The position numbers and the translations under genes were made by a program. Positions 10,399 to 16,830 of a stretch of 36,938 nucleotides of DNA are shown piece after piece. The DNA comes from Methanobrevibacter olleyae (GTDB lineage: Archaea > Methanobacteriota > Methanobacteria > Methanobacteriales > Methanobacteriaceae). The stretch lies in contig NZ_FOTL01000024.1 of assembly GCF_900114585.1 (NCBI RefSeq), positions 1 to 36,938 of the forward strand, in the 5' to 3' direction. The notes under the pieces are model-generated. The model made no database searches. It was not told the DNA's origin and saw only the letters and a program-made list of their open reading frames with translations. Every line of letters begins with the position of its first letter. Positions within the stretch are counted from its first letter, which is position 1.

Positions 10399-10460
10399 CC
10401 CCCTTTTTTAGCCATCTTCCAAGCTTTTTAGCCTTCGGCTAAAAGCCTTGACTAAAATTC
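10391..10460 (+). terminator. 3'-flanking hairpin element (Mrr-like gene copy)
   Basis: The best copy spans 10419-10460: CCAAGCTTTTTAGCC, TTC loop, GGCTAAAAGCCTTG, then ACTAAAATT. The arms pair over 14 positions with one mismatch and one G-T pair. Two partial copies of the CTTTTTAGCC core lie just upstream (10391-10400 and 10403-10413); the first contains the TAG stop of the Mrr-like gene. The T runs and the position suggest a terminator or 3'-end processing signal. Confidence 0.6.
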
Positions 10461-10756
10461 TCTTTAAAGCGTTGAACTGAGAAAGTGCTCAACTAAGCCT
10501 AATTTTAAATCTTTAAAGCCATCTTCTTTTTTCTTTTTCATTTTAAAAAAAAAAATATTTTTTAAAATCTAGAAAAATATATCATTCTATTTTTTACGAA
10601 CAATTACTCAAGAATCTGATATTAATAGCTAAATAAGTTTTAAAAAAATAAATATTGATAAAAAACTAGAAATAAATTTAAAATAATAAAAACTAGAAAA
10701 AATAAGAATTAAAAAAGTTTAAAAAATTCAGTCAAACTTTTTTAAAAGTTTAGAAG
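10461..10756. other. AT-rich spacer before tRNA pair
   Basis: I see no gene here. A fragment GAGAAAGTGCTCAACTAAGCC near 10480-10499 and a T-rich stretch near 10525-10545 follow the hairpin. Just 3' of the tRNA genes in the minus sense is AAACTTTTAAAAAAGTTT (10732-10751), a hairpin that could end the tRNA transcript. Confidence 0.4.
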
Positions 10757-10828
10757 TGGTTCCGGCGAGATTCGAACTCACGATCCTCTCGTTGTAAGCG
10801 AGATATCATACCCCTAGACCACGGAACC
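10757..10828 (-). tRNA. tRNA-Val (anticodon UAC), copy 1
   Basis: In the minus sense the 72-nt gene folds as a cloverleaf: acceptor GGTTCCG/CGGAACC with discriminator A, D arm with TCTAGGGGTATGA, anticodon stem TCTCG/CGAGA around loop CTTACAA (anticodon TAC), and T arm with GTTCGAATC. No intron and no encoded CCA are present. It is identical to the copy at 10904-10975. Confidence 0.97.
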
Positions 10829-10903
10829 AATTAAATGAATTAAAAAAAGAATTAATATTTATTAAAAAAACAAAAATTAATTCAAAAAATAAAATAGTTA
10901 TAA

Positions 10904-10975
10904 TGGTTCCGGCGAGATTCGAACTCACGATCCTCTCGTTGTAAGCGAGATATCATACCCCTAGACCACGGAACC
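10904..10975 (-). tRNA. tRNA-Val (anticodon UAC), copy 2
   Basis: This gene has the same 72-nt sequence as the first copy, with acceptor GGTTCCG/CGGAACC, anticodon TAC in loop CTTACAA and T-loop TTCGAAT. The 75-nt spacer between the two shows no clear promoter, so both probably come from one precursor started at the box near 11005-11019. Confidence 0.97.
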
Positions 10976-11004
10976 ATACTACACAATAGATATTGTTTAC
11001 ATAT

Positions 11005-11019
11005 TATTTAAAACTTTCG
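11005..11019 (-). promoter_or_regulatory. BRE/TATA promoter of the tRNA-Val pair
   Basis: In the minus sense CGAAAGTTTTAAATA gives a purine-rich BRE followed by a TATA box. Its centre lies about 34 nt before the first base of tRNA copy 2, which predicts a leader of roughly 9 nt. Confidence 0.65.
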
Positions 11020-11321
11020 ATTAAAAAAATTTTAAATTATCATTGTTTTGAGATTTTATAAAAAAATAAGCAATTAATTAATGAAATACAAAAATATTAA
11101 ATTAAAATCTTTAAAAGAAAGTAATATATTTAAAATATAAAAAATAAATAATTAATAAAGGACTTATTTTAAAAACTAGATTTCTAGAAAAAAGGAACTT
11201 AAAAATAATCAATCATAAATATATTAAAAACTAGATTTCTAGAGGAAATTAAAATAAAAAACCCTGATTAATTAACTACAATGACATTAATAAAATTACT
11301 TCTTATAAAAAAGGTGAAGAT
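11020..11321. other. ilvE upstream region with two CTAGA direct repeats
   Basis: No gene is visible. Two identical 20-bp copies of TTAAAAACTAGATTTCTAGA lie at 11169-11188 and 11224-11243, 55 bp apart. Each has near-palindromic CTAGA-TT-TCTAG arms, so they could be operator sites for ilvE. The ilvE SD AAAGGTGA precedes the ATG at 11322. Confidence 0.55.
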
Positions 11322-12245
11322 ATGGCATTTGATGAAAATATGAAAGTTTGGATGGATGGAGAATTTCTAGCACTGAAAGATGCTAAAATTAGTATTCTCT
11401 CTCACGTAGTTCACTACGGATCTGCAGTATTTGAAGGTATAAGATGTTATGAAACTGAAAATGGACCTGCTGTATTCCGTTTAAAAGAACATGTAAAAAG
11501 GTTATTTGAATCTGCTAAAATTTACAAGATGGATATTCCATTTACTCAAGAAGAAATCTTTGATGCAATCATAGAAACTATTAAAGTAAATAACTTAAAA
11601 AGTTGTTATATCCGCCCAATAACTTACAGAGGTTTTGGTGAATTAGGTGTAAACCCCTTAAATTGTCCTGTTAACATCACTATTGCTGTGTGGGAATGGG
11701 GAGCATACATTGGAGAAGAAGAAATGAAACAAGGTGCAAATATTGGTATCTCTACTTGGAGAAAACCGGCACCAGACACATTACCAGTTCTTGCAAAAGC
11801 TGGAGCAAACTATATGAACTCTCAACTTGCTAACTTAGAAGCTAGAGAACATGGATATGATGAAGCAATTATGTTAGATTACCAAGGACATGTTGCAGAA
11901 GGTAGTGGAGAAAACATTTTCATCGTAGAAAATGGCAAAATCGTTACCCCTGATTTAGGTTCTTCTATTCTTCAAGGAATTACTAGAGACAGTATTATAA
12001 CCATTGCAAAAGATTTAGGTTATAAAGTATCTGAAGAAGTAATTTCAAGAGAAAGACTATATTTAGCTGATGAAGTATTCTTTACTGGAAGTGCAGCAGA
12101 AGTTACTCCAATTCGTGCAATAGACAACAGACAAATCGGTATTGGAAGTAGAGGTCCTCTAACCAAAGAATTACAAGAAAAATACTTCGATGTAGTAAAT
12201 GGTAAAACCGAAGATATTCACAATTGGTTAACCTATCTTGAATAA
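11322..12245 (+). CDS. ilvE: Branched-chain amino acid aminotransferase
   Basis: IlvE is a fold-type IV PLP enzyme that transfers amino groups between 2-oxoglutarate/glutamate and the keto acids of valine, leucine and isoleucine. The 307-residue length is normal. Visible motifs are the N-terminal HYGSAVFEGIRCYET, the YIRPITYRGFGELGVNP segment, the PLP-lysine region LPVLAKAGANYMNSQLA (the Lys in LAKAGANY), and EGSGENIFIV plus EVFFTGSAAEVTPI, which hold the cofactor phosphate. The ATG has AAAGGTGA at good spacing. A hairpin with a T run follows about 70 nt downstream. It is one of five ilv genes in this window but stands alone. Confidence 0.96.
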   Translation: MAFDENMKVWMDGEFLALKDAKISILSHVVHYGSAVFEGIRCYETENGPAVFRLKEHVKRLFESAKIYKMDIPFTQEEIFDAIIETIKVNNLKSCYIRPITYRGFGELGVNPLNCPVNITIAVWEWGAYIGEEEMKQGANIGISTWRKPAPDTLPVLAKAGANYMNSQLANLEAREHGYDEAIMLDYQGHVAEGSGENIFIVENGKIVTPDLGSSILQGITRDSIITIAKDLGYKVSEEVISRERLYLADEVFFTGSAAEVTPIRAIDNRQIGIGSRGPLTKELQEKYFDVVNGKTEDIHNWLTYLE

Positions 12246-12266
12246 ACTAGAAACACTAATTTTTTC

Positions 12267-12288
12267 TTATAAATAGTACTAAGTACTA
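12267..12288 (+). promoter_or_regulatory. uppP promoter with operator-like palindrome
   Basis: A TATA-like TTATAAA (12267-12273) is directly followed by TAGTACT-A-AGTACTA (12274-12288), a perfect inverted repeat of 7-bp arms. Palindromes just downstream of TATA are classical repressor sites in archaea. Start of transcription would fall near 12295-12300, leaving a leader of about 70 nt before uppP. The regulator is unknown. Confidence 0.45.
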
Positions 12289-12314
12289 AATTTAGTAGAA
12301 AAACAATTCTAGCT

Positions 12315-12345
12315 AACTTATTTCAATGAGATAAGTTATTTTTTT
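12315..12345 (+). terminator. Hairpin with T run between ilvE and uppP
   Basis: AACTTAT (12315-12321) pairs with ATAAGTT (12331-12337) and is followed by a run of Ts to 12345. It ends only 25 nt before the uppP ATG. It can be the ilvE terminator, but it would also lie in the leader of a uppP transcript started at the box near 12270. Confidence 0.5.
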
Positions 12346-12370
12346 ATATTGACTTAAAAAAGGTGAAATA

Positions 12371-13195
12371 ATGGAGATTTTACAAGCAATTATCATTGGA
12401 CTTGTCCAAGGATTAACTGAATTTCTACCAGTGAGTAGTTCTGCTCACTTAATCTTTGCTCAGCAAGCATTAGGTGTATCTGATGTGGGACTTGCTTTTT
12501 ATGTATTATTACATGTAGGAACTCTTGTAGCAGTTATAATCTACTTCTTCCACGATATTGTAGAAATGATTAAAGGATTTATTTTAAGTCTTATTGATTT
12601 AAAGAATGGAAGATTTATCCCAGAACTCAAAAAAAATCCTTATAAAAAATTAGCATGGCTAACAATATTAGCTACTATCCCAGTAGGAATCGTTGGAATA
12701 TTATTTAATGATATCATTGAAGAAATATTTACTGGATTAACTATCCCTGCATTATTATTATTGATAACTGGTTGTCTTTTATATGCCTCCCAAAGAATGA
12801 ACAGTGGAAAAATAGATGTTACAAATTTAACCATAAAAGAAGCATTATTCATGGGATGTGGACAAGCATTAGCAGTTCTACCAGGTCTTTCTCGTTCAGG
12901 TACTACAATAGCTGCAGGATTATTTGCAGGATTAGATAAAGAATTTGCTGCTAAATTCAGTTTCATTTTATCAATTCCGGCTATTTTAGGTGCTGCATTA
13001 GTTAAACTAAAAGATTTAGGTGGAGCGAATATTGAATTAAGTGCATGTATTGCAGGATTTATTGTTGCAGTTATCTCTGGATACTTTGCAATTAGTTTCT
13101 TACTTAAAATCGTTAGAGAAAGAAGTTTAGACATTTTTGCTTACTACTGTTGGATAGTAGGGATAATTGTCTTAGTTGGTAGTTTAATAATTTAA
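12371..13195 (+). CDS. uppP: Undecaprenyl-diphosphate phosphatase (UppP/BacA)
   Basis: UppP is an integral membrane phosphatase that recycles polyprenyl diphosphate to the monophosphate lipid carrier; in pseudomurein-walled methanogens the carrier is used for cell-wall and glycan precursors. The 274-residue protein has the family motifs GLVQGLTEFLPVSSSAHL near the N-terminus (E17, S27-type active-site residues) and LPGLSRSGTTIAAGL in the second half (catalytic Arg/Ser region), with about eight hydrophobic segments. The ATG has AAAGGTGA 6 nt upstream. Its last codons and stop form the first copy of a three-copy repeat that runs into the spacer. Confidence 0.95.
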   Translation: MEILQAIIIGLVQGLTEFLPVSSSAHLIFAQQALGVSDVGLAFYVLLHVGTLVAVIIYFFHDIVEMIKGFILSLIDLKNGRFIPELKKNPYKKLAWLTILATIPVGIVGILFNDIIEEIFTGLTIPALLLLITGCLLYASQRMNSGKIDVTNLTIKEALFMGCGQALAVLPGLSRSGTTIAAGLFAGLDKEFAAKFSFILSIPAILGAALVKLKDLGGANIELSACIAGFIVAVISGYFAISFLLKIVRERSLDIFAYYCWIVGIIVLVGSLII

Positions 13196-13280
13196 CTAAA
13201 CTAATTAGTTGGTAGTTTAATAATTTAACTAAACTAAAATTTTTATCCTAATTATTAGTTTAATAATTTAACTAAACTAA
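13175..13280 (+). repeat. Three copies of the uppP 3' end
   Basis: The core TAGTTTAATAATTTAACT, followed by AAACTAA, occurs at about 13180, 13213 and 13256 (33 and 43 bp apart). The first copy codes for the UppP C-terminus (SLII) and its TAA stop; the first two copies also share the preceding GTTGG. Each core can fold (TAGTTTA...TAAACTA). This may be a duplicated terminator. Confidence 0.7.
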
Positions 13281-13563
13281 AATTAAAATAAATTTAGAGA
13301 ATATTTCTCTAAATTTTACTATTTTTATTTAATTTATATTCATTATAAAAATATACTATTTTTATTAAAATTTATTTAATTTTTTAATTTTATACAGAAC
13401 AAAACCGAAGAAAAAATTAAAGCCCCTCATAAAATAATAAGATTAATGAAAAAATGTTTAAAAAAAAAGAATTAAAGTTTAGTAAAAAAAATAGTTAGAA
13501 GAAATAGTTAGAAAAAATAGTTAGAAAAGTAAAAAATAAATATTTTATAAAAGGTACTGCAAA
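13281..13563. other. AT-rich convergent spacer uppP / marker 12
   Basis: No gene is visible between these convergent genes. A 13-bp unit AAATAGTTAGAAA is repeated three times at about 13489-13527. A short palindrome TAGAGAATATTTCTCTA at 13297-13313, followed by A/T runs, could serve as a bidirectional terminator. Confidence 0.45.
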
Positions 13564-14565
13564 TTATAATTCTACTTTTATTCCCATTATTTCTTTTTTA
13601 CCTTTTGCAATATCTCTTGCTATTTGAGCTGCACCAATAGCTCCAGATTCACTAGAAATAATTTTAATTGGATATTTGTTTTTAAAGTATTTATTTAATT
13701 TCGCCTCAAAATCTATAGGATCTTTCATAGACCCCATTGAGCCAGTAAGAACTATACCTTCAATATCATTATGACTAACTGCAATTAAACCTGCAATTTC
13801 CATAGCTACTGTCATAATCATAGTATCAATAGCTAGAATTGCTTTTTCATCACCATTTTTATAATTATTTAGTAGTTCATCTTTCATAAATGCAACTTTA
13901 TTATCAATTCCAGCTATTTTAATAGCACCAGCATGTGAAAAGCATTCATTTGCAGTACGTCTGCCTTCATCAATATCTCTAATCATTTCCAAGTCAAGTG
14001 GCCCATGTACAACTCCCATAGCACCACAACAAGCATCAATAGCTCCTTTAATTTCCCCATTTTCAATTAATAAATCTACACTATTAGAACTAATATCTGC
14101 TACAATCATGTTTTCCCATTTAGTTTCAATATATGCATTATAAACTATACTGACCTTTTCAGGGCTTGCGTGATGAGAATAAGCTGCTTTAAATAAAGGA
14201 TTTAGCCAATCACAACCTTTATGAATACCTGGAATCATTAAAACAGGAATATCTGTTGCTTCTATTTCACTATAAACAGATGTTCCTCCACCAGTTACTT
14301 TACCTGCACCATTTATTGAAAGAATTCCTCTATCTTCAACTTTTTCAATAGGAAGTATTGTACTAATACTATCTCCCATTGCATAAGTAACAATCATTAA
14401 TTCAATATCATCTAAATCTATGCGTTTAGATAATTCTTCAATTGCTGATACTCTTCCAGCTTTACTATCTTCACGAGATATTTTAAAAACATCCGTAACT
14501 TGGCTTTCATTTATTATAGCAAATGAGATTCCAGTGGTTCCGTGATCCATACCTACAAATACCAT
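13564..14565 (-). CDS. Methanogenesis marker protein 12 (UPF0285)
   Basis: This 333-residue protein belongs to the methanogenesis marker 12 family, found almost only in methanogens and of unknown biochemical role. It looks like an ASKHA (actin/Hsp70-like) ATPase: the N-terminal phosphate-1 motif MVFVGMDHGTTGISFAI, INGAGKVTGGGTSVYSE, an acidic VADISSNSVDLL (phosphate-2-like) and a late IVLTGSMGSM (adenosine loop). ACCGAMGVVHGPLDLEM is distinctive. The frame opens three codons earlier at a GTG, but ATG at 14565 with GTGAT upstream gives the usual N-terminus. A TATA box lies about 105 nt upstream. It may act with other marker proteins on methyl-coenzyme M reductase maturation, which is conjecture. 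Confidence 0.92.
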   Translation of the reverse strand: MVFVGMDHGTTGISFAIINESQVTDVFKISREDSKAGRVSAIEELSKRIDLDDIELMIVTYAMGDSISTILPIEKVEDRGILSINGAGKVTGGGTSVYSEIEATDIPVLMIPGIHKGCDWLNPLFKAAYSHHASPEKVSIVYNAYIETKWENMIVADISSNSVDLLIENGEIKGAIDACCGAMGVVHGPLDLEMIRDIDEGRRTANECFSHAGAIKIAGIDNKVAFMKDELLNNYKNGDEKAILAIDTMIMTVAMEIAGLIAVSHNDIEGIVLTGSMGSMKDPIDFEAKLNKYFKNKYPIKIISSESGAIGAAQIARDIAKGKKEIMGIKVEL

Positions 14566-14666
14566 TTTAATCACAATTAATTTTTAAATAATCATAAAAT
14601 AAATTTTAAAATAATAAAATAGAATAATTATTAGTTAATTTAGATATATTTAACATAGCTTAAAAA

Positions 14667-14680
14667 GTTTTATATAAATC
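14667..14680 (-). promoter_or_regulatory. TATA box of marker 12 gene
   Basis: In the minus sense GATTTATATAAAAC is a good archaeal TATA box. Transcription would begin near 14645, leaving a leader of about 80 nt. Confidence 0.5.
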
Positions 14681-14830
14681 CTTAAATTAGAAAATATTCA
14701 TAAGGAATAAGCATTCAAATAATTTAAAAAAATTATTTAGAAAAAATTAGTAAAATAGAAAAAATTATAATAAAATAAAAAATAAAAAAAGAAGCTAGTC
14801 TAAGAGTGAAAACCCCCAACTAGTGAAAAG

Positions 14831-14872
14831 TTTTAATCAAGGCTTTTTTAATCGAAGAGCAAAAAAGCTTGG
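14831..14872 (-). terminator. 3'-flanking hairpin element (ilvC copy)
   Basis: In the minus sense it reads CCAAGCTTTTTTGC, TCTTCGATT, AAAAAAGCCTTGATTAAAAC and starts 2 nt after the ilvC TAA. The arms AAGCTTTTTT and AAAAAAGCCTT pair imperfectly around a UUCG-containing loop. It is a divergent member of the family seen after argS, the Mrr-like gene and the Sm-like gene. A second inverted repeat (CTAGT...ACTAG, 14795-14824) follows. Confidence 0.55.
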
Positions 14873-14874
14873 AT

Positions 14875-15867
14875 TTAATCTTCTTTTTGTAATCCACAAG
14901 CAACTCTTAATCTTTTACCAACAGTTTCGATGGTTTCATGTTCTTCAGCAACTCTCATTTCTTTTAAGTTTGCTGCATCAGTTGCGTTTTCATCTGCAAA
15001 TTGTTGTTTGAAAGTACCATCTTGGATTTCGCCTAAAATTGCTTTCATTTCTTTTTTAGTTTCATCAGTAATAACTCTGCCACCTCTGGTTAATCCACCA
15101 TATTCAGCAGTGTTACTTACATCATGCCACATACCTGCCATACCATTTTCATAGATGTCATCTACAATAAGTTTTACTTCGTGACAGGTTTCAAAATAAG
15201 CAATTTCAGGTTGGTAACCTGCTTCAACTAAAGTTTCAAATCCAGCTTTAATTAAAGCGGTGAGTCCACCACATAATACTGCTTGTTCACCGAATAAATC
15301 AGTTTCAGTTTCTTCTTGGAAAGTGGTTTCAATTACACCTGCTCTAGTAAGACCAACAGCTTTTGCCATACCTAATGCAAGTTGTAATGCATCTCCAGTA
15401 GCATCCTGTTCAATAGCTACTAAACCTGGAATACCGAAACCTTCTAAGTAAGTAGTTCTTACTCTAGAACCTGGACCTTTAGGTGCAAACATTACAATAT
15501 TTACATCTTCACCAGGTTTAATTAAACCAAAGTGAATGTTGTAACCATGAGAAAATGAAATAGTGTTTCCAGCTTCAACATAAGGAGCAATTTGTTCATT
15601 GTAAACTTTTTCTTGGGTTTCATCTGGTAATAATATGTGGATAATATCTGCAGCTTCAGCAGCTTCTTCTATAGTTTTTACATTCATTCCATCATCAATA
15701 GCTTTTTGCCAAGATGAGCCTCCTTCTCTAAGGCCAACAATTACATTTAATCCACTGTCAGCCATGTTTCTAGATTGACCACGACCTTGACTTCCGTATC
15801 CAATTACTGCAATAGTTTTATCTGCAATAACTTCGGTATCAACATCGTCATCATAATACATTTTCAT
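14875..15867 (-). CDS. ilvC: Ketol-acid reductoisomerase
   Basis: IlvC catalyses the Mg-dependent isomerisation and NAD(P)H reduction of acetolactate/acetohydroxybutyrate to the dihydroxy acids of valine and isoleucine synthesis. It is the short class I form (330 residues). The Rossmann motif [18 protein letters not shown] lies at residues 22-39, [16 protein letters not shown] follows, and the knotted C-terminal domain has metal-ligand acids in [13 protein letters not shown] and the [18 protein letters not shown] helix. Gly-Arg-Gly in place of the usual Gly-His-Ala after GSQ is typical of some archaeal forms. AGGAG lies about 9 nt before the ATG. A long leader (about 125 nt) with a 10-bp inverted repeat precedes it. 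Confidence 0.97.
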   Translation of the reverse strand: MKMYYDDDVDTEVIADKTIAVIGYGSQGRGQSRNMADSGLNVIVGLREGGSSWQKAIDDGMNVKTIEEAAEAADIIHILLPDETQEKVYNEQIAPYVEAGNTISFSHGYNIHFGLIKPGEDVNIVMFAPKGPGSRVRTTYLEGFGIPGLVAIEQDATGDALQLALGMAKAVGLTRAGVIETTFQEETETDLFGEQAVLCGGLTALIKAGFETLVEAGYQPEIAYFETCHEVKLIVDDIYENGMAGMWHDVSNTAEYGGLTRGGRVITDETKKEMKAILGEIQDGTFKQQFADENATDAANLKEMRVAEEHETIETVGKRLRVACGLQKED

Positions 15868-15969
15868 TTTAAAGACTCCTATAAGTTTTTAATAATTAAA
15901 TAAATCTAATAATAAAGATTTAATTGTTTAATATCTTTTAGAACAAATAAATCAGTATATCCAATAGAA

Positions 15970-16006
15970 ATAAACTAGTAAAAACTAAACAATCTAACTA
16001 GTTTAT
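15970..16006 (-). promoter_or_regulatory. 10-bp inverted repeat at the ilvC promoter
   Basis: ATAAACTAGT (15970-15979) and ACTAGTTTAT (15997-16006) form a perfect inverted repeat with a 17-bp spacer. A TATA-like AAATATATAAACA in the minus sense (16022-16034) predicts transcription starting near 16000, so the repeat overlaps the start site or forms a leader hairpin. The arms share CTAG with the repeats before ilvE. Confidence 0.5.
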
Positions 16007-16124
16007 AGTATTAAATATAATGTTTATATATTTAATTTAATAGTTTATAAAATTTATCAATAGTATTAAAATTAATAAATTTATTAAGAATAATTAATTT
16101 CTAGCTTCCAATTTATTTTTAAAT

Positions 16125-16168
16125 AACTGTTGATAAGACAATTGTTGTCAATGCAACAGTTTATATAT
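16125..16168 (+). promoter_or_regulatory. MarR operator candidate and TATA box
   Basis: Outer arms AACTGTTG (16125-16132) and CAACAGTT (16154-16161) and inner arms GACAA/TTGTC (16137-16149) share one centre at 16143, giving a 37-bp two-fold symmetric site. A TATA box TTTATATAT follows directly (16160-16168), 75 nt before the marR ATG. A dimeric MarR protein bound here would block TBP/TFB, so autorepression is likely. Confidence 0.65.
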
Positions 16169-16241
16169 GATGAAAATTATATTAATAAAATGCATATTAA
16201 TTCCAATGAATAAAAGAATACTAAAATAAAAGGAGAAAAAT

Positions 16242-16709
16242 ATGTCACTTGAGAAATTTAAAGATAAAGATGCTTCTGAATTTCCCATAGGAAAACTAAT
16301 TACAATGACTGCAAGAGGACATAGCTATTATCTAAATCGCCGCTTGGAAGATTTAAATATTAATGCTTCACAGTTACATTCTTTATTTGAAATAAAACAT
16401 GAAAGAGAAATTAATCAGGACGAAATAGCTAAAAGATGCAATATAGATAAGGGTGCCATAGCAAGATCTCTTAGAAAATTAGAAGATAAAGGATTAGTTT
16501 TAAAAGAAATCGATAAAAATAACAGACGCCAAAATAAGATTTCACTCACTTCCAAAGGTGAAGAGATAATTAAAGAATCCACAAAAATTTTAAATGAATG
16601 GGAAGAAGAAGTATTCAAAGACATTAAAGATGAAGATAAAGAATTCATTCAAAACTTCTTAAAAAAGACTGTTATAAAAACAATAAGTCTTAATAAAGAG
16701 CTAAAATAA
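16242..16709 (+). CDS. MarR-family transcriptional regulator
   Basis: This 155-residue protein has the MarR winged-helix layout: N-terminal dimer helix (IGKLITMTARGHSYYLNRRLEDL), helix-turn-helix NQDEIAKRCNIDKGAIARSLRKLEDKGLVLKE (about 65-95), the wing with NNRRQNKISLTSKGEEII, and a C-terminal helix. AGGAG precedes the ATG. It is followed 121 nt later by a MATE exporter on the same strand, a common regulator-pump pair, and preceded by a concentric palindrome that is likely its operator. A small ligand is expected to relieve repression; which one is unknown. Confidence 0.9.
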   Translation: MSLEKFKDKDASEFPIGKLITMTARGHSYYLNRRLEDLNINASQLHSLFEIKHEREINQDEIAKRCNIDKGAIARSLRKLEDKGLVLKEIDKNNRRQNKISLTSKGEEIIKESTKILNEWEEEVFKDIKDEDKEFIQNFLKKTVIKTISLNKELK

Positions 16710-16830
16710 TTAAATTAAATCGCTTAATAATTAAACAAGATTTTATATTAATAATAGAAGATTAAATTTGATTAAATTAATTAAATTAATAATTAACAAA
16801 TTACCAAATCTTATAAGGGGAAAATAACTA

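Noticed and set aside
12640-13134. 164-residue minus-strand frame inside uppP
   Set aside because: It is the complement of a conserved membrane protein gene; the composition is that of an antisense shadow.
15868-16020. Riboswitch or T-box in the long ilvC leader
   Set aside because: Apart from one inverted repeat there is no G/C-containing structured core or known consensus; T-boxes are not known in this group.
16160-16200. C/D-box guide RNA (ATGATGA motif)
   Set aside because: No D-box CTGA or internal C'/D' boxes lie at proper distance; the motif overlaps the marR promoter region.
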